64,000 nt of DNA from Micromonospora zingiberis (GTDB taxonomy: Bacteria; Actinomycetota; Actinomycetes; Mycobacteriales; Micromonosporaceae): positions 248,001 to 312,000 of the forward strand of contig NZ_SJJR01000005.1 of the NCBI RefSeq assembly GCF_004331455.1, given 5' to 3'. The translations under genes were made by a program, and so were the position numbers. Shown here in pieces: positions 39,101 through 50,840 of the stretch. Numbering within the stretch: the stretch's first letter is position 1; each line of letters opens with the position of its first letter. The notes under the pieces are model-generated. The model was not told the DNA's origin and did not search any database. It saw only the letters and a program-made list of their open reading frames with translations.

Positions 39101-39376
39101 CCGCGGCAGCGTGCCGAAGGCCTGGTTGCCGAGGATCTCGACCAGGGTGGCGTTGCCGTTCTGGCCGGGCGGCAGGATCTCGGAGCACTCGCCGAGGCAG
39201 TAGTCGTTGCCGGCGAAGGCGCTGGCGACGTTCACCGCGAGGGTGTCGGCGCCAGCCGGCGCGGCGAGCGGGGTGGTGGCGGTGGCGGTGGTCGGTACGG
39301 CGACGAGGAGGGCGGCGACGGCGATGGCGCCGGTCGCACCGGCGAGCAGCCGGCGGGTGGCGGTGTGATCAGGCAT
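36113..39376 (-). CDS. secreted penicillin-acylase-family N-terminal-nucleophile hydrolase with discoidin domain
   Basis: 1087 residues. A signal peptide (GATGAIAVAALLVAVPTTATA) begins the protein. The alpha part has VRIVRDATTGVPHITG and GYAGAEDRLFTMDLLRH, typical of the family. The self-cleavage site should lie before S410 in RGMSNAAVIS; that Ser becomes the N-terminal nucleophile of the beta chain. The family hydrolyses amide bonds of beta-lactams, acyl-homoserine lactones or lipopeptides (for example aculeacin acylase); the substrate here is unknown. Residues about 960-1087 are an F5/8 type C (discoidin) domain, LTNLAVGRPVTASSS to the end, likely for binding a surface sugar or polymer. Monocistronic. 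Confidence 0.9.
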   Translation of the reverse strand: MPDHTATRRLLAGATGAIAVAALLVAVPTTATATTPLAAPAGADTLAVNVASAFAGNDYCLGECSEILPPGQNGNATLVEILGNQAFGTLPRHSADQLDKYANLVYGYAGLREEQIGEFFHDAAFGVAPNQVERDYSPRSDVRIVRDATTGVPHITGTTRAGTMYGAGYAGAEDRLFTMDLLRHVGRGTLTSFAGGAPGNRDLEQSVWRTSPYTEADLAAQVAALRQKGGARGEQLYADVQDYIAGVNAYIRTCMSGRNCPGEYVLTGHLDAITNAGGPKPFTMTDLIAIAGVVGGLFGGGGGTEMQSALVRIAARAKYGPVEGDRVWNGFRGQHDPETVLTLHDGQSFPYGDASPDAPSVVLPDAGSARVEPIVTDATGSATTAGSTSASELAAALSGLTITPANRGMSNAAVISAEHSATGHPIAVFGPQTGYFSPQLLMVQELQGPGISARGAAFAGLNLYVLLGRGQDYAWSATSSVHDITDTYAVPLCVPGGGTPTLASNHYVFRGQCLAMEELSHVNRWNPTVADSTPAGSYKLVAWRTKLGLVAWRGTVGGAPHAFTQLRSTYGREADSAIGFQMFNDPTQMGTAEAFLNSAHNVEYAFNWFYVNSTQAGYFNSGLNPVRAAGSNPNLPMRADRAYEWQDFDPDARTARYAPRSAHPQSINQDYYISWNNKQAKDFGAADGNFSFGAVHRGELLDKPVRAALAAGRTFDRASLTELVQRAGLTDLRGAEVLGELIRVLESQPVTDTALAAEISRLKAWRQAGALRVETSKGSKVYQHAEAIRTLDAWWPLLVRGMFRDPLGPDLYQSLVNTLQVNESPSGRQQGDVSNLPSSANSAQTHKGSAFQYGWWGYVDKDLRAVLGDPVAGGLGRTFCGNGNLASCRQILLDTLRTAAATPASTTYPGDDTCAAGDQWCADAIIQSPLGGIKHATIAWQNRPTYQQVVSFPARRGDDLTNLAVGRPVTASSSQLGNGAARAVDGDLGTRWASSWSDNQWIRVDLGSVRQVGRVVLAWEAAYARSYRVEVSTDGTTWRPVWSTTAGDGGTDVLAFAPQQARYVRMYGLTRGSSYGFSLWELSAYAH

Positions 39377-39559
39377 GGGGATCCTCTGTGGACGGGGGGA
39401 CCATCGGGCGGGATCACTACGTGAAGAACATTCGGTTACTGGATGGTAGGTCGCGGCGGCTGAGATTGGAAGGCGTCAATCAGGAGGGTCGGGCGGGTCG
39501 GCCCCGGTCCAGGCGGATACCGGCATCGAGGGATGATTCGGGCTGTCAGGGGTGGGGAC

Positions 39560-39565
39560 TAATCT
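39560..39565 (+). promoter_or_regulatory. -10 box of uvrC, leaderless type
   Basis: TAATCT ends 6 nt before the GTG of uvrC; there is no ribosome site. Confidence 0.5.
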
Positions 39566-39571
39566 CGGTGT

Positions 39572-41674
39572 GTGGCTGATCCGTCGACCTACCGCCCCGC
39601 CCCCGGCACCATCCCGGAGTCTCCGGGGGTCTACCGGTTCCGCGACGGCACCGGTCGGGTGATCTACGTCGGCAAGGCGAAGAACCTGCGCAGCCGCCTC
39701 AACTCCTACTTCGCCGACCTGCTCGGGCTGCACGACCGGACCCGGCAGATGGTCACCACCGCCGAGGCGGTCGACTGGGTCACCGTCGGCACCGAGGTCG
39801 AGGCGCTCCAGCTCGAATACACCTGGATCAAGCAGTACGACCCACGGTTCAACGTCCGCTACCGAGACGACAAGTCGTACCCCTACCTGGCCGTCACCCT
39901 CGACGAGGAATATCCCCGGCTACAGGTGATGCGCGGCGCCAAGCGCAAGGGGGTGCGCTACTTCGGGCCGTACTCGCACGCCTGGGCGATCCGCGAGACG
40001 CTCGACCTGCTGCTGCGGGTCTTCCCGGCGCGGACCTGCTCCGCCGGGGTGTTCAAGCGGGCCGGCCAGGTCGGCCGGCCCTGCCTGCTCGGCTACATCG
40101 GCAAGTGCTCCGCGCCCTGCGTCGGCAGCGTCTCGGCCGAGCGGCACCGGGAGATCGTCGACGAGTTCTGCGACTTCATGGCCGGGCGCACCGACACCAT
40201 GGTCCGCAAGCTGGAACGCGAGATGACCGAGGCCAGCGCGGAGCTGGAGTTCGAACGGGCGGCCCGGCTGCGCGACGACGTCGCCGCGCTGCGCCGGGCG
40301 ATGGAGAAGCAGACCGTGGTGCTCGGTGACGGGACCGACGCCGACGTGGTCGCCTTCGCCGACGATCCGCTGGAAGCCGCAGTGCAGGTCTTCCACGTCC
40401 GGGGCGGCCGGATCCGTGGCCAGCGCGGCTGGGTGGTGGAGAAGACCGAGGACCTCACCACCGGCGACCTGGTGCACCACTTCTGCACCCAGGTCTACGG
40501 CGGCGAGCACGGCGAGGCCGACGTGCCGCGTGAGCTGCTGGTGCCCGAGTTGCCCACGGACGCCGACGCGCTGGCCGACTGGTTGGCCACCCACCGGGGC
40601 AGCCGGGTCAGCCTGCGGGTGCCGCAGCGCGGCGACAAGCGGACCCTGCTGGAGACGGTCGAACGCAACGCCAAGGACGCCCTCGCCCGGCACAAACTCA
40701 AGCGAGCCGGTGACCTGACCACCCGGAGCAAGGCCCTCGACGAGATCAGCGAGGCGCTCGGCATGCGCACCGCGCCGCTGCGCATCGAGTGCTTCGACAT
40801 CTCCCAGATCCAGGGCACCGACGTGGTGGCCAGCATGGTCGTCTTCGAGGACGGGCTGCCCCGCAAGAGCGAATACCGCCGGTTCATCATCCGGGGCGCC
40901 ACCGACGACCTCTCGGCGATGTCCGAGGTGCTGCGCCGCCGCTTCGCCCGCTACCTCGACTCCCGCGCCGAGACCGGAGAGGCCGGCGTCGAGTCGGCAG
41001 TCGACCTGGCCGCCCCGGTCGACCCCGCCACGCCGGCCGCCGAGCCCGCCGCAACCGGCGACCACCAGTCGGGCGGAAACGCCGGGCACGGCCTGGCGGG
41101 CGGGGACGGCCTGGCGGGCGGGGACGGCCTGGCGGGCGGGGACGGCCTGGCGGGCGGGGACGAGCCGAGGGTGGGTGCGCTGGTCGACCCGACCACCGGG
41201 CGCCCCCGTAAGTTCGCGTACCCCCCACAGCTGGTGGTGGTCGACGGCGGGGCGCCGCAGGTGGCCGCCGCCGCGCAGGCCCTCGCCGAGTTGGGCATCG
41301 ACGACGTGGCGCTGTGCGGCCTGGCCAAGCGGCTGGAGGAGGTGTGGCTGCCCGACGACGACTTCCCGATCATCCTGCCCCGCGCCTCGGAAGGGCTCTA
41401 CCTGCTGCAACGGGTACGCGACGAGGCGCACCGCTTCGCCATCACCTTCCACCGGCAGCGCCGTTCGAAGCGGATGACCACCTCCGCACTGGACAGCGTC
41501 CCCGGCCTCGGCGAGGTACGCCGCAAGGCCCTGCTACGCCACTTCGGCTCGCTCAAGCGCCTCTCGGCCGCCACCGTCGACGAGATCACCGAGGTTCCCG
41601 GCGTCGGCCGCCGTACCGCCGAGGCGATCCTGACCGCGCTCGGTGCCCCCGTCGACCAGGCATCCACCGACTGA
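39572..41674 (+). CDS. uvrC: excinuclease ABC subunit C
   Basis: Makes both incisions around the lesion. 700 residues. The GIY-YIG nuclease is N-terminal (SPGVYRF...[14 protein letters not shown], about residues 15-95). The UVR domain that binds UvrB is near residues 205-240 ([20 protein letters not shown]). The RNase H-like nuclease domain includes [22 protein letters not shown] and LVVVDGG. Helix-hairpin-helix motifs end the protein ([27 protein letters not shown]). About 75 residues inserted in the RNase H-like domain (around 465-545) are Ala/Pro/Gly-rich and include four G-L-A-G-G-D units encoded by an 18-bp DNA repeat. Confidence 0.97.
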   Translation: MADPSTYRPAPGTIPESPGVYRFRDGTGRVIYVGKAKNLRSRLNSYFADLLGLHDRTRQMVTTAEAVDWVTVGTEVEALQLEYTWIKQYDPRFNVRYRDDKSYPYLAVTLDEEYPRLQVMRGAKRKGVRYFGPYSHAWAIRETLDLLLRVFPARTCSAGVFKRAGQVGRPCLLGYIGKCSAPCVGSVSAERHREIVDEFCDFMAGRTDTMVRKLEREMTEASAELEFERAARLRDDVAALRRAMEKQTVVLGDGTDADVVAFADDPLEAAVQVFHVRGGRIRGQRGWVVEKTEDLTTGDLVHHFCTQVYGGEHGEADVPRELLVPELPTDADALADWLATHRGSRVSLRVPQRGDKRTLLETVERNAKDALARHKLKRAGDLTTRSKALDEISEALGMRTAPLRIECFDISQIQGTDVVASMVVFEDGLPRKSEYRRFIIRGATDDLSAMSEVLRRRFARYLDSRAETGEAGVESAVDLAAPVDPATPAAEPAATGDHQSGGNAGHGLAGGDGLAGGDGLAGGDGLAGGDEPRVGALVDPTTGRPRKFAYPPQLVVVDGGAPQVAAAAQALAELGIDDVALCGLAKRLEEVWLPDDDFPIILPRASEGLYLLQRVRDEAHRFAITFHRQRRSKRMTTSALDSVPGLGEVRRKALLRHFGSLKRLSAATVDEITEVPGVGRRTAEAILTALGAPVDQASTD
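41090..41161 (+). repeat. 18-bp tandem repeat inside uvrC
   Basis: Four perfect copies of GGCCTGGCGGGCGGGGAC, in frame, encoding four G-L-A-G-G-D units in a loop of the RNase H-like domain. Perfect DNA identity suggests recent expansion. Confidence 0.95.
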
Positions 41675-41841
41675 CCGCCACTCGTTCGCCTCTGGCCAGC
41701 CCACAGGCCGTTCGACCGGCTGCGGCTCGCCGGCCATCGGTCGTGGCTGCCTGACCGTCCGGCTCCGGTGTGCGCCGCCGGTCGTCCCGACGCAGATCCG
41801 GCCGCCGCTGCCGCTGTTAGTTGCGGGCCGTATCGTCGCGC

Positions 41842-41967
41842 GGGTCGCGGTTCGTAGGTCGCGGTTCGCGGGTCGCGGTTCGCGGTTCGCGGTTCGCGGG
41901 TCGCGGTTCGCGGTTCGCGGTTCGCGGGTCGCGGTTCGCGGTTCGCGGTTCGGGGTTCGTAGGTCGT
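41842..41967. repeat. 18-unit heptamer tandem array
   Basis: Eighteen contiguous 7-bp units, mostly GGTTCGC with GGGTCGC interspersed. Units 6-13 form a 28-bp higher-order pattern (three GGTTCGC then one GGGTCGC, twice). It ends with degenerate units GGTTCGG, GGTTCGT and AGGTCGT. Confidence 0.9.
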
Positions 41968-42134
41968 AGGCCGCGAGCCCTGTCGCTGGCTGCGCGTGGA
42001 CCCGCAACCGTGGCAGCGGCGGCGAAGGCGACGCATCTGGTGTGGCACACAGGGTGGCTGCACCGGGTGGCGCACCGGGCGGCGGTGTCGGTCGCCGTGG
42101 GCGTTGTTGCCGGCCGTGTCGTTGTCAGTTGCCA

Positions 42135-42206
42135 CCCCTGTCGAGCTGATAGCGGCTACGAATCAGCCGGGTTGGTGTCGCTCGCCATCCCTGTCGAGCT
42201 GACAGC
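42135..42206. repeat. two CCCTGTCGAGCTGA boxes
   Basis: CCCTGTCGAGCTGATAGC (ending 42153) and CCCTGTCGAGCTGACAGC (ending 42206) are 53 bp apart. Their reverse complement, CAGCTCGACAGGG, recurs in the three direct repeats that follow, so the boxes can pair with them. Confidence 0.75.
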
Positions 42207-42231
42207 AGCAACGAACCACCCGTTTCCGATA

Positions 42232-42430
42232 GCGCAGGCGGCTCAGCTCGACAGACAGGGCCTCGCCTGCAACCTGGGAGGGCAGCCGCATCTTTGACAG
42301 CGTGGGCGGTTCAGCTCGACAGGGCTCTCATGTGTAACCCGGGAGGGCGGGCGGCATCTTTGACAGCGTGGGCGGTTCAGCTCGACAGGGCCTCACCTGT
42401 AACCCCGGAGGTAGGGCCGCGTCTTTGACG
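42232..42430. repeat. three ~66-bp direct repeats
   Basis: Units at 42232-42299, 42300-42365 and 42366-42430. Each runs GCGTGGGCGGTTCAGCTCGA, CAGGGC, a variable patch, then (T)GTAACCCGGGAGG and CATCTTTGACA. The first is the most diverged. They lie just past the 3' end of recQ. Confidence 0.88.
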
Positions 42431-42445
42431 AGGATGCCTCTGTTC

Positions 42446-44335
<1,890 letters not shown>

Positions 44336-44341
44336 CCGAGG

Positions 44342-44347
44342 ATTCTA
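44342..44347 (-). promoter_or_regulatory. -10 box of recQ, leaderless type
   Basis: TAGAAT on the minus strand ends 6 nt before the recQ ATG. Confidence 0.5.
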
Positions 44348-44422
44348 CGAGCCACACCACTCGCCGCACGGGCCGCCATTCCCTGCCGCCCGTCCCCGAT
44401 CGACGCGGGACAGGACGGTGGA

Positions 44423-44466
44423 TCTTGGTACGGATGTGTCTCTCACGGGGCACATCCGTACCAAGA
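44423..44466. repeat. dispersed ATCTTGGTRCG inverted repeat, copy C
   Basis: Perfect 16-nt arms TCTTGGTACGGATGTG (44423-44438) and its complement (44451-44466) around a 12-nt loop. It lies between the 3' end of the small membrane protein gene and the recQ promoter. Confidence 0.85.
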
Positions 44467-44490
44467 ACTGCGTTCAGGGGAGGGCGAGGG

Positions 44491-45141
44491 TCAGGCGCCG
44501 GGGGTGACCGGTACTCGTTTGGCCCAGCGGACCTTGCCGTCGGCGTCGACGTGGCAGAACGCCACCACCAGGTGCGCCGGGTCGGTCAGCGGCTCGGCGC
44601 CGAGGCCCATCCGGAACAGGGCGACCAGGCTGCCCGCGGTGGTCGCGCGGGTGCCGATGGCGCCGAGGTTGTCGGGGGTGGTGAGTGAGTCGCTCGACCA
44701 GGGGCGGGCGGCGGTGCCGGCGAGCCAGTCGTACCGCTGGGCCAGCGTCTCGTACTCGTCGGCCCAGTTGAATCCGGTGCTGCCGGCGGCGTCCCAGCCG
44801 CTGTGCGGGCGGATCACCCGCGCCGGGGTGGTCCGGGTGTCCAGCAGGATCAGCTGGTACGTGCCCTCCTGGCGCGGACCGGACCAGCTCAGCCGCAGCA
44901 GCACCGACTGGTTCTGTGGGTCGCCGGTGATGTTCGCACCTTCGCGCCAGCCGTGCGCGGCGGTCAGGTCGGCCACCTCGCTCGCTGCCGGCAGGAGGGC
45001 CTCGGCGGTCACCTGGACGGTCCCGCCACCCTGCTCCCGCTCGCGTTCCTGGTCGCGGAGCCGGTCCACCGTGGCCAGTACGGCGACCGTGGCCGCCACG
45101 AGCGCCACCACCCAGCGCAGCCGTGCAGCGTGCCTGCCCAT
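44491..45141 (-). CDS. small membrane-anchored protein, function unknown
   Basis: 216 residues: a single N-terminal transmembrane helix (LRWVVALVAATVAVLATV), then an extracytoplasmic domain of ~180 residues with a basic/acidic stalk. The outer domain contains W-R-E-G-A-N-I-T-G-D-P-Q-N-Q-S and several Trp residues, but no recognisable catalytic motif. I do not know the family. ATG start 6 nt after a TATCCT box on the minus strand; divergent from rapZ. Confidence 0.7.
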   Translation of the reverse strand: MGRHAARLRWVVALVAATVAVLATVDRLRDQEREREQGGGTVQVTAEALLPAASEVADLTAAHGWREGANITGDPQNQSVLLRLSWSGPRQEGTYQLILLDTRTTPARVIRPHSGWDAAGSTGFNWADEYETLAQRYDWLAGTAARPWSSDSLTTPDNLGAIGTRATTAGSLVALFRMGLGAEPLTDPAHLVVAFCHVDADGKVRWAKRVPVTPGA

Positions 45142-45147
45142 GGCCGG

Positions 45148-45153
45148 AGGATA
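45148..45153 (-). promoter_or_regulatory. -10 box of the small membrane protein gene, leaderless type
   Basis: TATCCT on the minus strand ends 6 nt before the ATG at 45141. Confidence 0.45.
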
Positions 45154-45294
45154 GCCGTGCCGGCCGCCGGCCGCGGTCAGTCAGCCGACAGGCGAGGGGC
45201 GGATCCCGCCCGGGTGCGGTACGGCGAGCTAGAGTCGCTGTCTGACCATGCCGGGTCGACATCGACCACGGCGCCATGGCTTGGGGGTTTACCG

Positions 45295-46227
45295 GTGGGC
45301 GAGGCGCACACGACGGGCCACCGCGCGGGCGTTTCCGGGGACGGGCCGCAGATGGTGGCCGGAGAGACCGACACCACGCTGGTCGTGGTCACCGGCCTTT
45401 CCGGCGGCGGGCGCAGCACCGTGGCCCGGGCCCTGGAGAACGTCGGCTTCTACGTCGTGGACAACCTGCCGCAGGCGCTGCTGCTGGAGATGGCCGAGCT
45501 GGCGGTGAAGGCCGGTGGGGCGGCCCGGCGTACCGCGATGGTGCTGGACGTACGCTCCCGGGCCTTCTCCACCGACCTGGCCGAGGCGATCCGGGAGCTG
45601 AAGGAGCGCGGCTACGCGCCACGGGTGGTCTTCGTCGACGCCGATGACGAGGTGTTGATCCGCCGGTTCGAGAGCGTGCGGCGCTCGCACCCGTTGCAGG
45701 GTGAGGGACGGCTCGCCGACGGTATCGCCGTGGAGCGGGGCCTGCTGGAGGAGGCCCGCGAGCAGGCCGACGTGATCATCGACACCAGCCACCTGAACGT
45801 GAACCAGCTGCGCCGACGCATCGAGGAGCTGTTCGGCGGGGAGGACGCCCGCAAGCTGCGGGTGACCGTGATCTCCTTCGGGTTCAAGTACGGCCTGCCG
45901 CCGGACGCCGACTTCGTGCTCGACGCCCGGTTCCTGCCCAATCCGTACTGGGTGCCGGAGCTGCGCGAGCACACCGGCCGGGAGGAGGCGGTCAGCGCGT
46001 ACGTGCTGGGGCAGGAGGGGGCGGACGCCTTCGTCTCGTCGTACGCCGACCTCGTGGGCGCCACCACCGCCGGTTTCGAGCGGGAGGGCAAGCGGTACCT
46101 GACCGTGGCGGTGGGCTGCACCGGCGGTAAGCACCGCAGTGTGGCCATCGCCGAGGAGTTGGCCGCCCGGCTGCGTCGTGCCGGCCTGGCGGCCAACGCC
46201 CAGCACCGGGACCTGGGGCGGGAATGA
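45295..46227 (+). CDS. rapZ: RapZ/YvcJ nucleotide-binding protein
   Basis: 310-residue P-loop protein. Walker A is GLSGGGRSTVARAL, with Arg in place of the usual Lys, a variant common in actinobacterial members. Family blocks: GFYVVDNLPQALL, RSHPLQGEGRLADGI, FGFKYGLPPDADFVLDARFLPNP and VGCTGGKHRSVAIAEEL. In E. coli RapZ controls small RNAs for glucosamine-6-phosphate synthase; the actinobacterial role is less clear. First gene of rapZ-yvcK-whiA; overlaps yvcK by 4 nt (ATGA). GTG 45295 follows a GGGGGT site; a TAGAGT -10 box lies at 45230-45235. Confidence 0.95.
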   Translation: MGEAHTTGHRAGVSGDGPQMVAGETDTTLVVVTGLSGGGRSTVARALENVGFYVVDNLPQALLLEMAELAVKAGGAARRTAMVLDVRSRAFSTDLAEAIRELKERGYAPRVVFVDADDEVLIRRFESVRRSHPLQGEGRLADGIAVERGLLEEAREQADVIIDTSHLNVNQLRRRIEELFGGEDARKLRVTVISFGFKYGLPPDADFVLDARFLPNPYWVPELREHTGREEAVSAYVLGQEGADAFVSSYADLVGATTAGFEREGKRYLTVAVGCTGGKHRSVAIAEELAARLRRAGLAANAQHRDLGRE

Positions 46228-47195
46228 CGATCCGGGTGGTGACCTTCGGGGGTGGGCACGGCCTGTCCGCCTCGCTGCGGGCGCTGCGCCGCTGTGCACC
46301 CGAGCTGGACCTGGACATCACCGCGGTGGTGACGGTCGGTGACGACGGCGGCTCCAGTGGGCGGCTGCGTGCCGAGCGGGGTGGTCTGCCCCCCGGCGAC
46401 CTGCGGCAGGCACTGGTCGCGCTGGCCGGTGACCATCCGGCCACCCGGCGCAGCGCGGGACTCTTCCAGCACCGCTTCGCCGCGGTGGCCGACGGCGGGC
46501 GACGCGACGCGCTGGCCGGTCACGCGGTCGGCAACCTGGTGCTCTGCGGGCTGATGGAGTTGCTCGGCGACCCGGTGGCCGCGTTGGAACACGCCGGGGC
46601 GATGCTCGGCTCGATCGGCCGGGTACTGCCGATGTCCTGCCAGCCGGTCGACATCGAGGCACAGGTACGCGGGGCGGATCCGAACCGGCCCGACGAGGTG
46701 TGCACCGTACGCGGCCAACACCAGGTCGCGGTCAGTACGGGCCGGGTGGAGTCGCTGCGCCTCACCCCGCAGGCGCCGGCGGCCTGCCCGGAAGCGGTCG
46801 CGGCGATCGGCGCGGCCGACTGGTTGATCTTTGGGCCGGGTAGCTGGTACACCAGCGTCCTACCGCACCTGCTGGTACCGCAGCTGGCCGCGGCGATCCT
46901 GGCCAGTTCCGCCCGGCGGCTGGTCACCCTCAACCTGGCCGCCGAGAAGGAAACCCTTGGTCTGTCCGTCGCCGACCATCTGGCGGCGCTGCGCTGGTAC
47001 CTGCCGGAGTTGACGGTCGACTACGTGCTCGCCGATTCCAAGGCGGTCGGTGATCCCGCCCCCGTGGACCGTGCGGCAGAATCCCTGGGAGCACGGCTGG
47101 TCCTCGCCCCCGTCGCGGTCGACGAGGGCACTCCCCGTCATGATCCGGCAGCCCTGGCCGCCGCCCTGGTGCCTGTCCTGGGCGCCGATCGTTAG
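46224..47195 (+). CDS. yvcK: YvcK/CofD-like gluconeogenesis factor
   Basis: 323 residues. Typical blocks are TFGGGHGLSASLRALRR at the N-terminus, VGDDGGSSGRLR, and DWLIFGPGSWYTSVLPHLLV. In Bacillus and mycobacteria YvcK (CuvA) binds UDP-sugars and supports cell shape and growth on gluconeogenic carbon sources. It overlaps rapZ by 4 nt and precedes whiA by 54 nt, the conserved Gram-positive order. Confidence 0.96.
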   Translation: MTIRVVTFGGGHGLSASLRALRRCAPELDLDITAVVTVGDDGGSSGRLRAERGGLPPGDLRQALVALAGDHPATRRSAGLFQHRFAAVADGGRRDALAGHAVGNLVLCGLMELLGDPVAALEHAGAMLGSIGRVLPMSCQPVDIEAQVRGADPNRPDEVCTVRGQHQVAVSTGRVESLRLTPQAPAACPEAVAAIGAADWLIFGPGSWYTSVLPHLLVPQLAAAILASSARRLVTLNLAAEKETLGLSVADHLAALRWYLPELTVDYVLADSKAVGDPAPVDRAAESLGARLVLAPVAVDEGTPRHDPAALAAALVPVLGADR

Positions 47196-47249
47196 ACACG
47201 TACGTAATCTCCGGCGACACGCCGGAACCGGTCCGTGAGGGGACGCACA

Positions 47250-48230
47250 ATGGCGATGACGGCTGCGGTCAAGGACGAGCTGAGTCGGGTCGACGTGCCC
47301 AAGCCCTGCTGCCGGCGAGCGGAGATGGCCGCGCTGCTGCGGTTCGCCGGTGGGCTGCACATCGTCTCCGGGCGGGTGGTGGTGGAGGCGGAACTGGACA
47401 CCGGCGCGGTGGCCCGTCGGCTGCGCCGGGAGATCGCCGAGGTCTACGGCTACCCGAGTGAGATCCACGTACTGGCCTCCGGCGGGCTGCGCAAGGGCAG
47501 CCACTTCATCGTCCGGGTGGTCAAGGACGGCGAGGCCCTGGCCCGGCAGACCGGCCTGCTGGACGTGCGGGGCCGGCCGGTGCGGGGCCTGCCGCCGCAC
47601 GTGGTCGCCGCCAACGTCTGCTGCGCGGTCTCCGCCTGGCGGGGCGCGTTCATGGCCCACGGCTCGCTGACCGAGCCGGGACGCTCCAGCGCCCTGGAGA
47701 TCACCTGTCCGGGGCCGGAATCCGCCCTGGCCCTGGTCGGCGCGGCCCGCCGGATCGGCATCACCGCGAAGAACCGCGAGGTGCGCGGCGTGGACCGGGT
47801 GGTGGTCAAGGACGGTGACGCGATCGCCGCGCTGCTCACCCGCATCGGCGCCCACGCCAGCGTGCTGGCCTGGGAGGAGCGTCGGGTCCGCCGGGAGGTA
47901 CGCGCCACGGCCAACCGGTTGGCCAACTTCGACGACGCGAACCTGCGCCGCTCGGCGCGGGCGGCGGTGGCCGCGGCGGCCCGGGTCACCCGGGCGCTGG
48001 AGATCCTCGCCGACGACGCGCCGTCGCATCTGACCTCCGCGGGTCGGCTGCGGTTGGAGCACCGGCAGGCGTCCTTGGAGGAGTTGGGCGCGCTGGCCGA
48101 CCCGCCGCTGACCAAGGACGCCATCGCCGGTCGGATCCGCCGGTTGCTGGCGCTGGCCGACAAGCGGGCGCGGGACCTCGGCATCCCGGATACCGAAGCG
48201 GCCGTCACGCCCGACATGCTCGTGGTCTGA
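47250..48230 (+). CDS. whiA: DNA-binding protein WhiA
   Basis: 326-residue regulator. The N-terminal two-thirds is a LAGLIDADG-endonuclease-like domain without catalytic activity ([37 protein letters not shown]). The C-terminal helix-turn-helix is in [31 protein letters not shown]. WhiA with WhiB switches on cell-division genes during sporulation in actinomycetes. ATG 47250 with GAGGGGACG upstream is preferred over 47235. Confidence 0.96.
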   Translation: MAMTAAVKDELSRVDVPKPCCRRAEMAALLRFAGGLHIVSGRVVVEAELDTGAVARRLRREIAEVYGYPSEIHVLASGGLRKGSHFIVRVVKDGEALARQTGLLDVRGRPVRGLPPHVVAANVCCAVSAWRGAFMAHGSLTEPGRSSALEITCPGPESALALVGAARRIGITAKNREVRGVDRVVVKDGDAIAALLTRIGAHASVLAWEERRVRREVRATANRLANFDDANLRRSARAAVAAAARVTRALEILADDAPSHLTSAGRLRLEHRQASLEELGALADPPLTKDAIAGRIRRLLALADKRARDLGIPDTEAAVTPDMLVV

Positions 48231-49564
<1,334 letters not shown>

Positions 49565-49616
49565 GTGCGAGCAGTGAGCTTGCGAGCCCCGCAGTCACGA
49601 ACGGGAGGCTAGCTCC

Positions 49617-50840
49617 GTGAGCATCCGTACCCTCGACGACCTGCTCGCCGAGGGGGTGTCGGGTCGGCGCGTGCTGGTGCGCGCCGACCTGAACGTCCCG
49701 CTCGACAAGCAGACCGGTGCGATCACGGACGACGGTCGGATCCGCGCGGTCCTACCGACCCTGGGCGCGCTGACCGAGGCCGGCGCCAAGGTGGTCGTCT
49801 GCTCGCACCTGGGCCGGCCCAAGGGCACGCCGGATCCGCAGTTCAGCCTCAGCCCGGTGGCCGGGCGGCTCGGCGAGCTGCTCGGCGCCCCGGTGCACTT
49901 CGCCACCGACACGGTCGGCGAGTCGGCCGAGTCCACTGTCGCGGCGCTCGCCGACGGCGAGGTCGCGTTGCTGGAGAACCTCCGCTTCAACAAGGGAGAG
50001 ACCAGCAAGGACGACGCCGAGCGGGGGGCCTTCGCCGACCAGCTCGCCGCGTTCGGTGACGCGTACGTCGACGACGCCTTCGGCGCCGTGCACCGCAAGC
50101 ACGCCAGCGTCTACGACGTACCGGCGCGGCTGCCGCACGTCGCCGGTCGCCTGGTGCTGCGCGAGGTGGAGGTGCTCTCCACCCTCACCGGTGACCCCGA
50201 GCGGCCGTACGTGGTGGTGCTCGGTGGGTCCAAGGTCTCCGACAAGCTCGCGGTGATCGAGGCGCTGCTGCCCACCGTCGACCGGCTGCTCATCGGCGGC
50301 GGCATGTGTTTCACCTTCCTCAAGGCGCAGGGCCACGAGATCGGCACCTCGCTGCTTGAGGAGGAGATGATCGAGACCTGCCGCAACCTGCTGGAGCGGT
50401 CCGAGGGCAAGATCCTGCTCCCGGTCGACGTGGTGGCCGCGGACGCCTTCGCCCCGGACGCCGCGCACGACGTGGTCCCGGCGAACGGCATCCCCAGCCA
50501 CCGGGTCGGCCTGGACATCGGGCCGGAGACGGTGGCCGGGTTCGCCGCCGCGCTGCGCGGTTCGGTGGCCGACGGTACGGCCAACGCGCGGACGATCTTC
50601 TGGAACGGCCCGATGGGCGTGTTCGAGATGCCGGCGTTCGCCAACGGCACCCGGGGCGTCGCCGAGGCGATCGCCGAGTCCGACGCGTTCAGTGTCGTCG
50701 GCGGCGGTGACTCGGCCGCGGCGGTGCGGGCCCTGGGCCTGGACGAGAAGTCCTTCGGACATATCTCCACCGGCGGCGGCGCCTCCCTGGAGTACCTGGA
50801 GGGCAAGACCCTCCCCGGCATCGCGGCTCTGGAGAACTGA
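49617..50840 (+). CDS. pgk: phosphoglycerate kinase
   Basis: 407 residues. [12 protein letters not shown] and SHLGRPKG bind the substrate; ENLRFNKGE and the [10 protein letters not shown] block follow; the nucleotide site is [11 protein letters not shown] and [11 protein letters not shown]. Generates ATP in lower glycolysis. GTG with GGGAGG eight bases upstream; 52 nt after gap, and its stop overlaps the tpiA start by one base. Confidence 0.97.
   Translation: MSIRTLDDLLAEGVSGRRVLVRADLNVPLDKQTGAITDDGRIRAVLPTLGALTEAGAKVVVCSHLGRPKGTPDPQFSLSPVAGRLGELLGAPVHFATDTVGESAESTVAALADGEVALLENLRFNKGETSKDDAERGAFADQLAAFGDAYVDDAFGAVHRKHASVYDVPARLPHVAGRLVLREVEVLSTLTGDPERPYVVVLGGSKVSDKLAVIEALLPTVDRLLIGGGMCFTFLKAQGHEIGTSLLEEEMIETCRNLLERSEGKILLPVDVVAADAFAPDAAHDVVPANGIPSHRVGLDIGPETVAGFAAALRGSVADGTANARTIFWNGPMGVFEMPAFANGTRGVAEAIAESDAFSVVGGGDSAAAVRALGLDEKSFGHISTGGGASLEYLEGKTLPGIAALEN

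Larger units (their letters stand above)
41675..42445. other. repeat-filled intergenic region between uvrC and recQ
   Basis: 771 bases between convergent genes. It contains an 18-unit heptamer array (41842-41967), two CCCTGTCGAGCTGA boxes (about 42136-42149 and 42189-42202) and three ~66-bp direct repeats (42232-42430), each with the inverse box CAGCTCGACAG. Open frames on both strands are artefacts of the repeats. Confidence 0.8.

Noticed and set aside
41643-41969. Open frame with R-G-S-R-F-A-V repeats in the heptamer array
   Set aside because: An artefact: a 7-bp repeat is open in several frames on both strands. No ribosome site and no homology.
42232-42430. Possible CRISPR array
   Set aside because: Units are contiguous, ~66 bp, with no unique spacers of constant size, and no cas genes are present.
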